Position numbers and translations under genes: made by a program. Positions 6,909 through 7,447 of a stretch of DNA of 7,447 nucleotides are shown here, piece after piece. The DNA is from an uncultured Holophagaceae bacterium (lineage in GTDB: Bacteria; Acidobacteriota; Holophagae; Holophagales; Holophagaceae): positions 1 through 7,447 of the forward strand of contig CAIXHJ010000205.1 of assembly GCA_903919165.1 (NCBI GenBank). Direction: 5' to 3'. Under the pieces are notes generated by a model. It did no database searches and was not told where the DNA came from. It saw nothing but the letters and a program-made list of their open reading frames with translations. Positions within the stretch are counted from its first letter, which is position 1, and each line of letters opens with the position of its first letter.

Positions 6909-7126
6909 TTCAGTCTAGGCGCCATTCCCTGATCGAAGCCTGTACCAACACCGCCATTGGCTACGGCATCAACCTCGTGATGCAGATGGTCATCTTTCCG
7001 ATCTTCGGGCTGCACGTCTCGTTCAAGAAGAACATCGGAATCGGGCTGGCATTCACGGGCGTCAGCGTGGCCAGGCAGTATGTCATCCGCCGCTGGTTCA
7101 CCAAGAAGACAGAGGTGGCCTCGTGA
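6905..7126 (+). CDS. Small two-helix membrane protein (DUF7220-like)
   Basis: The 73-residue product has two hydrophobic segments, about 14-36 (containing INLVMQMVIFPIFGL) and 43-60 (IGIGLAFTGVSVARQYV). Basic residues near both ends (SRRH at 4-7, RRWFTKK at 62-68) predict a hairpin with both ends in the cytoplasm. The layout of an N-terminal basic H..EA segment, an FP.FG turn, S..KN before helix 2, and S.AR.Y..RR.F after it resembles DUF7220, a family of small phage and proteobacterial membrane proteins of unknown function. The start is GTG 6905, overlapping the phosphoesterase stop by GTGA, with AAGGTG at 6894-6899. It is small like a holin, but no lysis gene is nearby and it lies in a replication operon, so a holin call is not supported. 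A membrane anchor for another phage protein is equally possible. Confidence 0.75.
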   Translation: MIQSRRHSLIEACTNTAIGYGINLVMQMVIFPIFGLHVSFKKNIGIGLAFTGVSVARQYVIRRWFTKKTEVAS

Positions 7127-7447
7127 TCGTCTGCCGCACGATCCCCATCTACGACAGCGATGTGTATCTCTGCACCAACCTGGCTGAAGGAAAAGCGTTC
7201 ATCCGCTCCAAGTCGGTCACCAAGGACGAGGACACCAATCTCGATGATTGCCGGGGGATCTGCTACACGCTCAACGCCGAAGGAAAAGCCCATCGGATGA
7301 TGTGCGTCTTCGAGGGCGGCCTGCCAATCATCGTTCACGAGAGCGTCCACATGGCGTGGATGGTGCTCAAGCACTGTGGCGTCCGCGTCAGCCAGACCAA
7401 TGACGAGCCCCTCGCCTACCTCACCTCCTGGCTCGTCCAGGAAATGC
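7123..7447 (+). CDS. Putative phage HExxH metallopeptidase-like protein, C-terminus cut by window
   Basis: GTG 7123 overlaps the stop of the membrane protein gene by GTGA and has AGAGGTGG at 7111-7118 before it. The frame stays open to the last base, giving 108 residues. Residues 72-76 are HESVH, an HExxH zinc-binding motif in a helix (HESVHMAWMVLKHCG). Nineteen residues after the last histidine is E95 in NDEPLAYLTSWLVQE, well placed as a third zinc ligand in the gluzincin manner. The order HExxH, G-V-x-V, NDE-x-LAY is seen in short phage-encoded proteins of unknown role. About 70 residues before the motif are mixed strand-like sequence with four cysteines (C4, C17, C43, C47). No signal peptide is visible, so it probably acts in the cytoplasm. 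Whether it is an active protease is unproven; it could be a zinc-binding host-takeover protein. Confidence 0.7.
   Translation, partial: MIVCRTIPIYDSDVYLCTNLAEGKAFIRSKSVTKDEDTNLDDCRGICYTLNAEGKAHRMMCVFEGGLPIIVHESVHMAWMVLKHCGVRVSQTNDEPLAYLTSWLVQEM

Noticed and set aside
7186..7289. Exact 11-nt repeat GAAGGAAAAGC at 7186 and 7279
   Set aside because: Both copies encode AEGKA in the same gene and are short; a repeated peptide motif or chance explains them.

Overview
The window is GC-rich (by eye around 60% or more) and tightly packed. Every gene is on the + strand, with short gaps or 4-nt overlaps between them. The gene content is a DNA replication and accessory module of a tailed bacteriophage or prophage. 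The base composition and codon use suggest a GC-rich bacterial host such as a proteobacterium, but the host cannot be fixed from this sequence. No integrase, structural gene, tRNA, CRISPR array or insertion sequence is present.

Layout. (1) 1-648 is the C-terminal part of a DUF2800 (Cas4/RecB-like) nuclease. (2) 712-1284 is a DUF2815 single-stranded DNA-binding protein. (3) 1285-1431 is an unusually structured gap. It holds a strong GC stem-loop with a short T tract, a 27-codon ORF that overlaps the next gene by GTGA, and an inverted repeat that would hide the ribosome binding site of the polymerase. (4) 1432-3429 is a family A DNA polymerase with 3'-5' exonuclease. (5) 3435-5656 is a primase-polymerase/PriCT/SF3-like helicase (DUF5906, NrS-1 polymerase type), interrupted by a net -1 frameshift near 3518. 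(6) 5641-5844 is a small HTH_17 DNA-binding protein. (7) 5841-6908 is a calcineurin-like phosphoesterase with an N-terminal winged-helix-like region. (8) 6905-7126 is a two-helix membrane protein. (9) 7123 to the window end is a small HExxH putative metallopeptidase, cut by the window edge.

How they work together. The nuclease, SSB, DNA polymerase and primase-helicase form a nearly self-contained phage replisome: end processing, ssDNA coating, priming and unwinding, and proofreading synthesis. The three or four small genes downstream are joined to it by consecutive GTGA stop-start overlaps, so they are probably translated as one coupled unit. Their roles are not known.

The points most worth a second look are the frameshift in the primase-helicase, the layered RNA control region before the polymerase, and a sharp codon-usage step inside the primase-helicase gene near 4030. 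I see no clearly novel defence or mobile system.
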